A stretch of DNA of 62,221 nt from JAZNQL01 sp045590155 (GTDB taxonomy: Bacteria; Bacillota; Clostridia; UMGS1883; UMGS1540), in the NCBI GenBank assembly GCA_045590155.1, contig JAZNQL010000019.1, forward strand, positions 1 to 62,221. Reading direction: 5' to 3'. How positions within the stretch are numbered: position 1 is the first letter of the stretch; the number at the start of each line of letters is the position of its first letter. Both the position numbers and the translations under genes were made by a program. Shown here piece by piece: positions 17,786-23,947 of the stretch. Below the pieces are notes generated by a model. It was not told where the DNA came from and did not search any database. It saw only the letters and a program-made list of their open reading frames with translations.

Positions 17786-17872
17786 TGGTGCAGGTAACAG
17801 GACTTGAACCTGCATGAAATTGCTTTCACATGGACCTGAACCATGCGCGTCTGCCAATTCCGCCATACCTGC
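17786..17872 (-). tRNA. tRNA-Leu (anticodon CAG)
   Basis: The minus strand reads GCAGGTA for the acceptor, GGCGGAATTGGCAGACGC for the D region, and an anticodon stem CATGG with loop TTCAGGT and CCATG, giving anticodon CAG. A long variable arm (TGAAAGCAATTTCA) shows a class II tRNA. The TTCAAGT T-loop, TACCTGC acceptor strand and an encoded CCA end follow. All are standard for bacterial tRNA-Leu. Confidence 0.95.
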
Positions 17873-17906
17873 GTAATTCAATTTTAGGTACTAAAAGTAC
17901 TGAAAT

Positions 17907-17935
17907 ATTATACTTCATTTTCGCTTTTATTGCAA
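17907..17935 (-). promoter_or_regulatory. Promoter of tRNA-Leu
   Basis: Minus strand TTGCAA (17935-17930), 17-bp spacer, TATAAT (17912-17907), 35 bp before the tRNA 5' end. Confidence 0.75.
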
Positions 17936-18023
17936 GAGTTTTTTTATAAAAATCCTATTTTTTTGAAAAAATTTTACACTCTCGGGAAAGAATATAAATA
18001 ATACCGCAGAAGGGAGCTTGTTT

Positions 18024-19055
18024 ATGAAAAAAATTGCTATGTTTGATTCAAAGCCCTATGACATTGACGGCTTTGAAAAATATAAAGGTCAGGATTTTGA
18101 TATTAAATTTTTTGACGTGCGTCTTACTCCTGACACAGTTATGCTTGCAAAAGATTTTGACGGGGTTATTGCTTTTGTTAATGACGATATAAACGATGTT
18201 GTTCTTAACACTCTTTACGAGTATGGCATAAACATTATTGCAATGCGTTGTGCTGGATACAATAATATTGATATAGAATCCGCCTATAACAAGGTTCATA
18301 TTGTAAGGGTCCCCTCTTACTCCCCTAATTCTGTTGCCGAGCATGCTATGGCTTTGCTTTTATGCTCTGTACGGCGTATTCACAAAGCATATATTCGCAC
18401 AAGAGATTTTAATTTCAGTCTTTCAGGTCTTCGTGGTGTAAATCTTTTCGGCAAAACTATGGGTATTGTGGGTATGGGCAAAATAGGCAGAGTTTTTGCC
18501 GAAATCTGCCAAGGGTTTGGGATGAAAATTCTTGCCTACGATTTAAAACCCCAAAAAAGTCTTCCGTTTGAATTTGTTTCTTTGGATGAGCTTTTTGAAA
18601 AAAGCCATTTTATATCATTGCACTGTCCTCTTACCGAAGAAAACCGATATCTTATAAATCGCCAGAGTATTTCCAAAATGCGTGACGGTGTAATTATTAT
18701 AAACACATCAAGAGGGGCTCTTATTGATACAGACCATCTGATTGCGGGTATAAAAGAACGAAAAATAGGTGCCGCCTGTCTTGACGTTTACGAAGAGGAG
18801 CACGATATATTTTTTGAAGATAAATCGGGACATATTTTAGATGATGATACTTTGGCACGGCTTCTTTCGATGCCTAATGTTATTTTAAGCTCGCATCAGG
18901 GATTTATGACAGAAGAAGCTCTTGACAGTATTGCAAAAACAACTATCCAAAATATGCGGGATTATTTTTTCGGGCAAAGCCTTGAAAATGAAATATGCTA
19001 TCGGTGTGGCAAGGAAGGCAGATGCTACAAAAAAAGAGCAGGTAAATGCTTTTAA
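18024..19055 (+). CDS. D-lactate dehydrogenase-like 2-hydroxyacid dehydrogenase
   Basis: 343 residues. An NAD-dependent D-2-hydroxyacid dehydrogenase with nucleotide motif GIVGMGKIGRVFAE and catalytic Arg in NTSRGALIDT, Glu in DVYEEEHD and His in LSSHQGFMTEEAL. It resembles D-lactate dehydrogenases (LdhA/VanH group). The last 20 residues form an unusual cysteine-rich tail (CYRCGKEGRC...GKC, four Cys) beyond the usual end, which could bind metal. Start ATG 18024 with AGGGAG seven bases upstream. The stop codon overlaps the sigF stop codon tail-to-tail with no terminator between them. Confidence 0.88.
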   Translation: MKKIAMFDSKPYDIDGFEKYKGQDFDIKFFDVRLTPDTVMLAKDFDGVIAFVNDDINDVVLNTLYEYGINIIAMRCAGYNNIDIESAYNKVHIVRVPSYSPNSVAEHAMALLLCSVRRIHKAYIRTRDFNFSLSGLRGVNLFGKTMGIVGMGKIGRVFAEICQGFGMKILAYDLKPQKSLPFEFVSLDELFEKSHFISLHCPLTEENRYLINRQSISKMRDGVIIINTSRGALIDTDHLIAGIKERKIGAACLDVYEEEHDIFFEDKSGHILDDDTLARLLSMPNVILSSHQGFMTEEALDSIAKTTIQNMRDYFFGQSLENEICYRCGKEGRCYKKRAGKCF

Positions 19056-19747
19056 CAAAATTTTTCTCTCATCCGAAGAATGAACTTTTTTTCAATTCTT
19101 GAAACCTTTACCTGATTTACACCTAATATTTTTGCTATTTCACTCTGGGTTTTTTCCTGAAAATATCTCATATAGATAACCTCTTTTTCCAAAGGCTCTG
19201 CACTTTTTAAAATTTCCTGTGCTAAAATTCTGTTTTCACAGGCCTGTTCAGGACTTTCTTCTGCATAAAGTCTGTCTATTAAAATTGTGTCGCCTTCCTC
19301 TTTATATAAGGATTCTGTGCCGCTTGCGGCAGAAAGTGCCATACTTATTTCTTCGGGAGGCTTTCCTATCATGCAGGCAATTTCGGTTATTTTTGCTTCT
19401 CTTCCCTCTCTTTTTTGAATATCCTGCATGAGTGCAGCCGCCTTTTGCGCAGTTTCTTTTATTGAACGGCTTACCTTTACCGCTCCATCATCACGAAGAA
19501 ACCGGCGTATTTCTCCCATAATAAGAGGAACTGCATAAGTAGAAAACTGTGTGCCAAACTGCTCGGAGAAGCGGTACACAGCTTTTATAAGTCCTATATT
19601 GCCTATCTGGAACAAATCTTCGTCATCCACTCCTCTTCCCGAAAAGCGACGCACTATACTCCATACCAAAGGCGCATTTGTTTGTGTGATTTTTTGCAGT
19701 GCTTCTTTGTTTCCCTTTTGTGCCAAATTTAATGTAGAGTCTTTCAT
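19052..19747 (-). CDS. sigF: Sporulation sigma factor F
   Basis: 231 residues, a sigma-70 family protein of the SigF/SigG group. Region 2 (DEDLFQIGNIGLIKAVYRF, QFSTYAVPLIMGEIRRFLRDDG), region 3 and a region 4 helix-turn-helix (TQSEIAKILGVNQVKVSRIEKK) are present. The identification as sigF rather than sigG rests on its position as third gene of spoIIAA-spoIIAB-sigF. It directs early forespore transcription and is held inactive by SpoIIAB. Its start overlaps the spoIIAB stop (ATGA). Confidence 0.95.
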   Translation of the reverse strand: MKDSTLNLAQKGNKEALQKITQTNAPLVWSIVRRFSGRGVDDEDLFQIGNIGLIKAVYRFSEQFGTQFSTYAVPLIMGEIRRFLRDDGAVKVSRSIKETAQKAAALMQDIQKREGREAKITEIACMIGKPPEEISMALSAASGTESLYKEEGDTILIDRLYAEESPEQACENRILAQEILKSAEPLEKEVIYMRYFQEKTQSEIAKILGVNQVKVSRIEKKFILRMREKFC

Positions 19748-20160
19748 AAAATATTTTTTGTCATTGTTACAATGGTGCCGCTTTGGGGCTTTGACGCTAC
19801 AAAAAGAGAATCCATAAAGCTTTCCATAACTGTAAAACCCATACCGCTGCGCTCAAAATCGGGTTTTGAGGTATAAAGAGGTGTCATAGCTTGTTCTATA
19901 TTCTCTATTCCGCAGCCTTTATCCGATACTATATATGTAAGCGTTCTTCCCTCTCTTTTCATACTAAGAGTTACTTTGCCTTCTCCTCCTTCATAGCCAT
20001 GAATTATTGCATTTGTTACTGCCTCGCTTACAGCTGTTTTTATATCGGATATTTCTTCTAGCGTAGGGTCAAGCTGTGCGGCAAAGGCGGAAGCGCACAC
20101 TCTGGCAAAAGCCTGATTTTCGCCTTTTGAAAAAAATTCTATTTTCACAAAATTATCCAT
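19744..20160 (-). CDS. spoIIAB: Anti-sigma F factor SpoIIAB
   Basis: 138 residues, a GHKL-fold serine kinase and anti-sigma factor. The N box EAVTNAIIHGYEGG, G1 box SDKGCGI and SGMGFTVMESFMD are clear. It binds sigF and phosphorylates SpoIIAA. It overlaps sigF by 4 bp and follows spoIIAA by 2 bp; RBS GAAAGGAATG. Confidence 0.97.
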   Translation of the reverse strand: MDNFVKIEFFSKGENQAFARVCASAFAAQLDPTLEEISDIKTAVSEAVTNAIIHGYEGGEGKVTLSMKREGRTLTYIVSDKGCGIENIEQAMTPLYTSKPDFERSGMGFTVMESFMDSLFVASKPQSGTIVTMTKNIL

Positions 20161-20162
20161 AT

Positions 20163-20498
20163 TTACATTCCTTTCATTGCAGTTTCAACGCTGCCGCACA
20201 CAGATATTATTTTATTAAGCCCCGAAAGCTTTATAAGACGTTTTATCTCTGCCGAAGGTGCCGCTATTTTTGTTTTTCCGCCAAGTGCCGATGCAGTTTT
20301 GTATCTTCCTATTATTACCCCAAGACCCGAGCTATCCATAAATTTAAGCTTTGACATATTGAATATTATGTTTTGTGTTCCTGATGTCCGTATCTTTCTG
20401 TCGAGTTCTCCGCGTATGCTTGCGGCAACGTGCTGGTCAAGCTCGCCCGACATGGTTATGACCAATGTATTTTTAATTTTTTTAAACGAGAGCTGCAT
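20163..20498 (-). CDS. spoIIAA: Anti-sigma F factor antagonist SpoIIAA
   Basis: 111 residues, a STAS-domain protein with the phosphorylatable serine motif MDSSGLGVIIGRY. Unphosphorylated SpoIIAA releases sigF from SpoIIAB in the forespore. First gene of the operon, with a GGGAGG RBS and a candidate sigma-H promoter upstream. Confidence 0.97.
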   Translation of the reverse strand: MQLSFKKIKNTLVITMSGELDQHVAASIRGELDRKIRTSGTQNIIFNMSKLKFMDSSGLGVIIGRYKTASALGGKTKIAAPSAEIKRLIKLSGLNKIISVCGSVETAMKGM

Positions 20499-20535
20499 AG
20501 CTTTTCCCTCCCATATTTTTCCAGTTATTCTTTTA

Positions 20536-20562
20536 ATTCTGCTTTAAATCTTTTACTCCTTC
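20536..20562 (-). promoter_or_regulatory. Candidate sigma-H promoter of the spoIIA operon
   Basis: The minus strand has GAAGGAGTA (20562-20554), 13 bp, then AGAAT (20540-20536). This fits the sigma-H consensus (RnAGGAwWW ... RnnGAAT). In Bacillus and Clostridia spoIIA is sigma-H dependent and Spo0A activated. TGTCGTA (20582-20588), one change from a 0A box, lies about 20 bp upstream of the -35. Confidence 0.6.
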
Positions 20563-20703
20563 GATGAAAATTGTCTGTTTTTGTCGTATTCCATTTTATG
20601 GCATTTATTCTAAATAATTATGTAAACCAAACTTGAATTTTCTTCCAAACGAGCTGAGGTGTCTTTTTGATTTTTTCCATACTTTCACCCTTGAAAAATA
20701 GGG

Positions 20704-20769
20704 TTATTCACAACTTTATCCATATTTTCCACAGCTTTTTTGCCTAAAATGGGGCAAGGGTGTGGAAAA
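20704..20769. promoter_or_regulatory. Cluster of four DnaA-box-like 9-mers
   Basis: TTATTCACA (20704-20712, fits TTATNCACA), TTATCCATA (20716-20724, one mismatch), TTTTCCACA (20725-20733, one mismatch) and the inverted TGTGGAAAA (20761-20769, one mismatch). They lie in the 530-bp gap between divergent spoIIAA and the DUF6062 gene. This gap (20499-21028) otherwise holds the two promoters, one TGTCGAA 0A-box core on the minus strand (20868-20862), and no gene I can support. Confidence 0.55.
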
Positions 20770-20938
20770 CTTTTCTTAACACATTTATGCCAAAAATCAG
20801 GTTTACATAATTCGTTTATTTTTTGAATTGTTTTTTGATAAATCCTTGTTTTTTCTTGTCTTTCGACACTTTGTTCCAAAATTTTCCATAAGGTTTTCAG
20901 GACCCTTTTCCGTCATAAAATATAAAATTTTTCTGCTA

Positions 20939-20967
20939 TTGCAAAAAAAGCTTTTTTATAGTACAAT
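20939..20967 (+). promoter_or_regulatory. Promoter of the DUF6062/DUF624 pair
   Basis: TTGCAA (20939-20944), 17-bp spacer, TACAAT (20962-20967), about 62 bp before the GTG start at 21029. Confidence 0.6.
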
Positions 20968-21028
20968 ATATCTTGAAATTTCTTAAAAATTTTTTCTGTT
21001 TTTAATTTTTTATACGAAAGGATTCGCC

Positions 21029-21622
21029 GTGAAAGAAAAAATTTATACAATTCTTATAAACGAAGTAATGGAAGAAGATGCTTGTCCCTTCTGTCTTGCC
21101 GAAAAAATATTCGAAGAAAATGCTCTTGAATATTTTTTAGGACCTGCTATGATGGAACCTGACGTAAGAATTATGACAAACGAAAAGGGATTTTGTAAAA
21201 ACCATGCCGAGAAAATGCTTTCGGCAAAAAATAAGTTAAGTCTTGCCTTAATGCTTCATACACGAACTGCCCAAGTTCTTTGCAAGCTTTCATCTTCCCG
21301 CCCTCGCGTGAATATCGGTTGTTGTGTATGCGACAGAATAGAAGATAACTTTTTAAAATTTGCATCAAACTTTGCCGATATGTTAAAAGAGCCTGAATTT
21401 ATGCAAAAGTATAAAAACAAAGACGGCGTTTGCCTTAAGCATTTTATGTTGCTTTCGAAATATACTTCAAAGAAAGAATTTAAAATTATAAGAGAAGTTT
21501 TGATTAAGTCGCTTACAGAATCAGAAAAAGAGCTTGACGGTTTTTGCCGCAGCTTTGACTACCGTTCAAACGACGAGATTTGCCCTGATGCGCCCGAAAG
21601 GGCTTTAAATAAACTTGTTTAG
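21029..21622 (+). CDS. DUF6062-type cysteine-rich protein
   Basis: 197 residues, cytoplasmic, GTG start with a GAAAGGA RBS. It is built from two repeats of a Cys/His pattern: EDACPFCLAEKIFEE ... GFCKNHAEKML and IGCCVCDRIEDNF ... GVCLKHFMLL. That makes two CxxC...CxxH sets able to bind zinc or another metal. The pattern matches an uncharacterised clostridial family I recognise as DUF6062. It is followed 12 bp later by a DUF624 membrane protein. Function unknown. Confidence 0.7.
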   Translation: MKEKIYTILINEVMEEDACPFCLAEKIFEENALEYFLGPAMMEPDVRIMTNEKGFCKNHAEKMLSAKNKLSLALMLHTRTAQVLCKLSSSRPRVNIGCCVCDRIEDNFLKFASNFADMLKEPEFMQKYKNKDGVCLKHFMLLSKYTSKKEFKIIREVLIKSLTESEKELDGFCRSFDYRSNDEICPDAPERALNKLV

Positions 21623-21633
21623 GAGATTTAATT

Positions 21634-22497
21634 ATGGGACTTTTTAATCATTCAAATTTTTCAAAACCAGGCAAAGGCGTTTCAAGGAACGCTCCAAAAA
21701 AACGTGGATTTTTTATGTTTTTTGAACTTCTTGGCAGAAAATTCTGGTCGCTTTGCACCTTAAGCCTTACCTACACTTTAGCTTCTATCCCGTTTTTTGC
21801 GATTTATTTGTTTTTGTCTACCCTTTTGGTTTCGGCTTTTGCAAAAGCCGAAGGCTCTACCACAATTATGGCATACACTGCAATAAGTATTTCCCTTTTA
21901 TTTGTAATGTATCTGGGTGCTGGTCCTGCATCGGCGGGTCATTCAAAAATTCTTACCGATTTTTCCAGAGAATACCCCGTTTTTCTGTGGTCAGATTTTT
22001 GGGAAGCATTTAAAAAGAAGTTTTTACCATCAATACTTGTATTTGCTTTAGATATCGTTGTAATCTTTTTGTTTATATTTGCAGCACTTTTCTACTTTGG
22101 GGATTTTGATATCGGTCTTCCGATGTTTTTCAGGTTGCTTTTAGGTATTTTAATGCTGGTATTTTGTTTAATATATGTACTTATGCATCCGTTTATATAC
22201 TGCCTTATTGCCGATAAAGGTCTGCGCTTTTCAGAGGTTATGAGCCTTGCTTTTACAATGACTATGGCAAAACTTTTAGGCATGATTTTTGTATTCTTGT
22301 CATCTTTAGCAGTTTTGGCAGTAATTGCCGGCTTAGTACTCTTTGTTGCAGGATTTTTTATTTTCTTACTCCCTGTGGCAGTTTTTTCTATAAATCAGTT
22401 TATGCTTACTTTTTACGCAGTTCAGATTATTGATTTATATCTTCCAAAGGAAAATAAAAACTCAGATGATTCTTCTGAAGCTATATTTGAAGACTGA
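21634..22497 (+). CDS. DUF624 (YesL-like) membrane protein
   Basis: 287 residues with about five to six hydrophobic helices. The segment GPASAGHSKILTDFSREYPVFLWSDFWEAFKKKF (around residues 90-125) is characteristic of DUF624/YesL proteins, which often accompany carbohydrate uptake genes; their function is unknown. The N-terminus is long and basic (FNHSNFSKPGKGVSRNAPKK). Probably co-transcribed with the preceding DUF6062 gene. Confidence 0.8.
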   Translation: MGLFNHSNFSKPGKGVSRNAPKKRGFFMFFELLGRKFWSLCTLSLTYTLASIPFFAIYLFLSTLLVSAFAKAEGSTTIMAYTAISISLLFVMYLGAGPASAGHSKILTDFSREYPVFLWSDFWEAFKKKFLPSILVFALDIVVIFLFIFAALFYFGDFDIGLPMFFRLLLGILMLVFCLIYVLMHPFIYCLIADKGLRFSEVMSLAFTMTMAKLLGMIFVFLSSLAVLAVIAGLVLFVAGFFIFLLPVAVFSINQFMLTFYAVQIIDLYLPKENKNSDDSSEAIFED

Positions 22498-22558
22498 TTT
22501 TTGTGCATTTTGCACAAAAAAATCTTTCTAAAAATATATATTTCGTACAGTTTAAGTC

Positions 22559-22587
22559 TTGAAATGCGGGAAAATAGATGCTATAAT
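22559..22587 (+). promoter_or_regulatory. Strong orphan promoter
   Basis: TTGAAA (22559-22564), 17-bp spacer, TATAAT (22582-22587) preceded by TGC (extended -10). No coding gene follows on this strand before the terminator at 22695-22730. Confidence 0.8.
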
Positions 22588-22593
22588 ATGTAC

Positions 22594-22730
22594 ATAATCT
22601 AAATGATACATAAATTTTTCATTTTCCCTCCTTTTTAGACCGTTTCACCAGCGGTCTTTAATAACTCAATTAAAGCTAATGAGCTTTATACTAAAAATAT
22701 GACTTGCTGAAAAGCAAGTCATATTTTTTT
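22594..22730 (+). ncRNA. Candidate small RNA, about 137 nt
   Basis: This interval runs from the predicted start of the orphan promoter to a rho-independent terminator. It contains an unpaired C-rich stretch TTTTCCCTCCTTTTTAG (22622-22638), complementary to Shine-Dalgarno sequences. Two small stem-loops follow, AGACCG/CGGTCT (22637-22657) and TAAAGCT/AGCTTTA (22671-22688), and then the terminator. The two ATG-started frames inside are 11 and 7 codons and lack ribosome binding sites. C-rich, terminator-ended RNAs of this kind (RsaE/RoxS class) act by pairing with mRNA ribosome binding sites in other Firmicutes. Homology to any named RNA is not claimed. Confidence 0.55.
22695..22730. terminator. 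Terminator with GAAA tetraloop
   Basis: AAATATGACTTGCT-GAAA-AGCAAGTCATATTT followed by T's; 14-bp stem. It ends the candidate small RNA on the plus strand and can end spoIIID (stop at 22739) on the minus strand. Confidence 0.9.
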
Positions 22731-22738
22731 GCATAAAA

Positions 22739-23005
22739 TCAGAGTTGTGCCTGTTTTTTCTTTTTTAAGTATTTTTCTTTCGTTGCACGGCCGCCTCTTA
22801 TATGCCGTTCGCTTTTATTCTCTTCAAGTATTGCCCTTACGTCCTTTGCCATACTTAAATTTATCCGCGGCAGTCTTTCAACAATATCTTTGTGTACAGT
22901 TGACTTTGAAACGCAAAACTTTTTTGCGGCATCCCTTACAGTGGTTTTATTTTCTATTATGTATTCTGCCAAAATAATAACTCTATCCGAAATGTAATCC
23001 TTCAA
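22739..23005 (-). CDS. spoIIID: Sporulation transcriptional regulator SpoIIID
   Basis: 88 residues. A small helix-turn-helix regulator of mother-cell genes: KDYISDRVIILAEYIIENKTTVRDAAKKF, then the recognition part VSKSTVHKDIVERLP, then a basic tail GGRATKEKYLKKKK. Length and sequence fit SpoIIID. TTG start with a GAGGTGAGG RBS. A candidate sigma-E promoter lies upstream. Confidence 0.95.
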   Translation of the reverse strand: MKDYISDRVIILAEYIIENKTTVRDAAKKFCVSKSTVHKDIVERLPRINLSMAKDVRAILEENKSERHIRGGRATKEKYLKKKKQAQL

Positions 23006-23039
23006 AATACCCTCACCTCAAACTTTATCATTTATTAAA

Positions 23040-23068
23040 ATGATATGAGGAAAAAGATAAAAGTATGA
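23040..23068 (-). promoter_or_regulatory. Candidate sigma-E promoter of spoIIID
   Basis: Minus strand TCATACT (23068-23062), 14 bp, CATATCAT (23047-23040). This fits the sigma-E pattern (kmATATT, 13-15 bp, CATACAmT) with a few mismatches. spoIIID is sigma-E dependent in studied spore-formers. Confidence 0.5.
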
Positions 23069-23084
23069 ATTTTAATGAAGATAT

Positions 23085-23116
23085 AAAAAAGGGTGCGAAT
23101 TTTCGCACCCTTTTTA
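23085..23116 (-). terminator. Terminator of the methyltransferase gene
   Basis: GGGTGCGA/TCGCACCC hairpin (23091-23110) flanked by A6 and T5, so it can work in both directions. It lies just after the stop codon of the minus-strand gene. Confidence 0.85.
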
Positions 23117-23124
23117 TTTTTTTA

Positions 23125-23796
23125 CTACCATATAAAAGGAATAAGCCTGTACTTTACCTTCTGTGTGTATTCTTTATATCCGCAAAGCTCTTTTTTTAGA
23201 AATTCTTCTTCATATTTAATTCTTTTTGCAATAATAAACGGATAGGCAAGAAAAATTAAAAATGCGAAAAAAGAACCTAAAATCAAGGGCATTGCCAAAA
23301 ACAAAAATATTGTTGCAGTATACATAGGATGCCTCACAATCCTGTAAAGCCCCGTATCTATAACCTTTTGATTTTCCTGCACCTTTATTGTGCGTGAAAG
23401 ATATGTATTTTCCCTTATAACCTCTGCATACATAATATATGCAAAACAAAACAAAATTAAAGCAGTAAATATTATAGCTTTCGGCAGATTGCTAAAGCCA
23501 AATCTAAAATCAAATCCCGCAATAATAAAGCCGAATATAAACATAATTCCGCTTAAAATTACTACTTCTTTTTGTTCCTTTTGCTCTTCCTTTGCATCAA
23601 GCCTGTTCTTTAAAAGGCTTGGATTATAAATCATCATAAAAATCCCTGCAAAAAACATTGGCACAAACAAAAACGCAATTAAAAGCCATCCGTTTTTAAA
23701 ATAAAGGGTGCCCGCCGGAAAAAAGATTAAAATTCCAAGCAATATAATTCCCAAAAACATTTTGAATATTGCCTGAATAAATAATTTAAAAGTCAT
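23125..23796 (-). CDS. Isoprenylcysteine/phospholipid methyltransferase family membrane protein
   Basis: 223 residues, about five membrane helices. The C-terminal motif YRIVRHPMYTATIFLFLAMPL followed by KRIKYEEEFL and GYKEYTQKVKYRLIPFIW is the signature of ICMT/PEMT-type membrane methyltransferases (SAM-binding RHPxY and the EE pair). The methyl acceptor in bacteria is generally unknown; a lipid is possible. Monocistronic. Confidence 0.85.
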   Translation of the reverse strand: MTFKLFIQAIFKMFLGIILLGILIFFPAGTLYFKNGWLLIAFLFVPMFFAGIFMMIYNPSLLKNRLDAKEEQKEQKEVVILSGIMFIFGFIIAGFDFRFGFSNLPKAIIFTALILFCFAYIMYAEVIRENTYLSRTIKVQENQKVIDTGLYRIVRHPMYTATIFLFLAMPLILGSFFAFLIFLAYPFIIAKRIKYEEEFLKKELCGYKEYTQKVKYRLIPFIW

Positions 23797-23947
23797 AAAT
23801 CCACCACTTATTCATAAATTTATATTTATTATACATATAAAGAACTATTATTTCAAGAAAAAACTCTATTTGCTTTTTGTATATTTTACCATTATTTTTA
23901 CAAATTTTTTTCATAAACTAATATATAATTGATTTGAGGTGATTTAT

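Noticed and set aside
20862..20868. Spo0A box TGTCGAA on the minus strand
   Set aside because: A 7-bp match is expected several times in a window of this size and it is over 300 bp from the spoIIA promoter, so it is not listed as a separate site.
20685..20879. 64-codon minus-strand frame upstream of spoIIAA
   Set aside because: TTG start without RBS; the region is better explained by the DnaA-box-like cluster and regulatory sites.
22498..22520. TTTTTGTGCA/TGCACAAAAA hairpin after the DUF624 gene as a terminator
   Set aside because: No T run follows the stem on either strand; transcription could continue toward the terminator at 22695.
22611..22636. Seven-codon minus-strand peptide after GGAGGG in the small RNA region
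   Set aside because: It lies downstream of the spoIIID terminator with no promoter of its own; the GGAGGG is more simply the complement of the C-rich RNA stretch.
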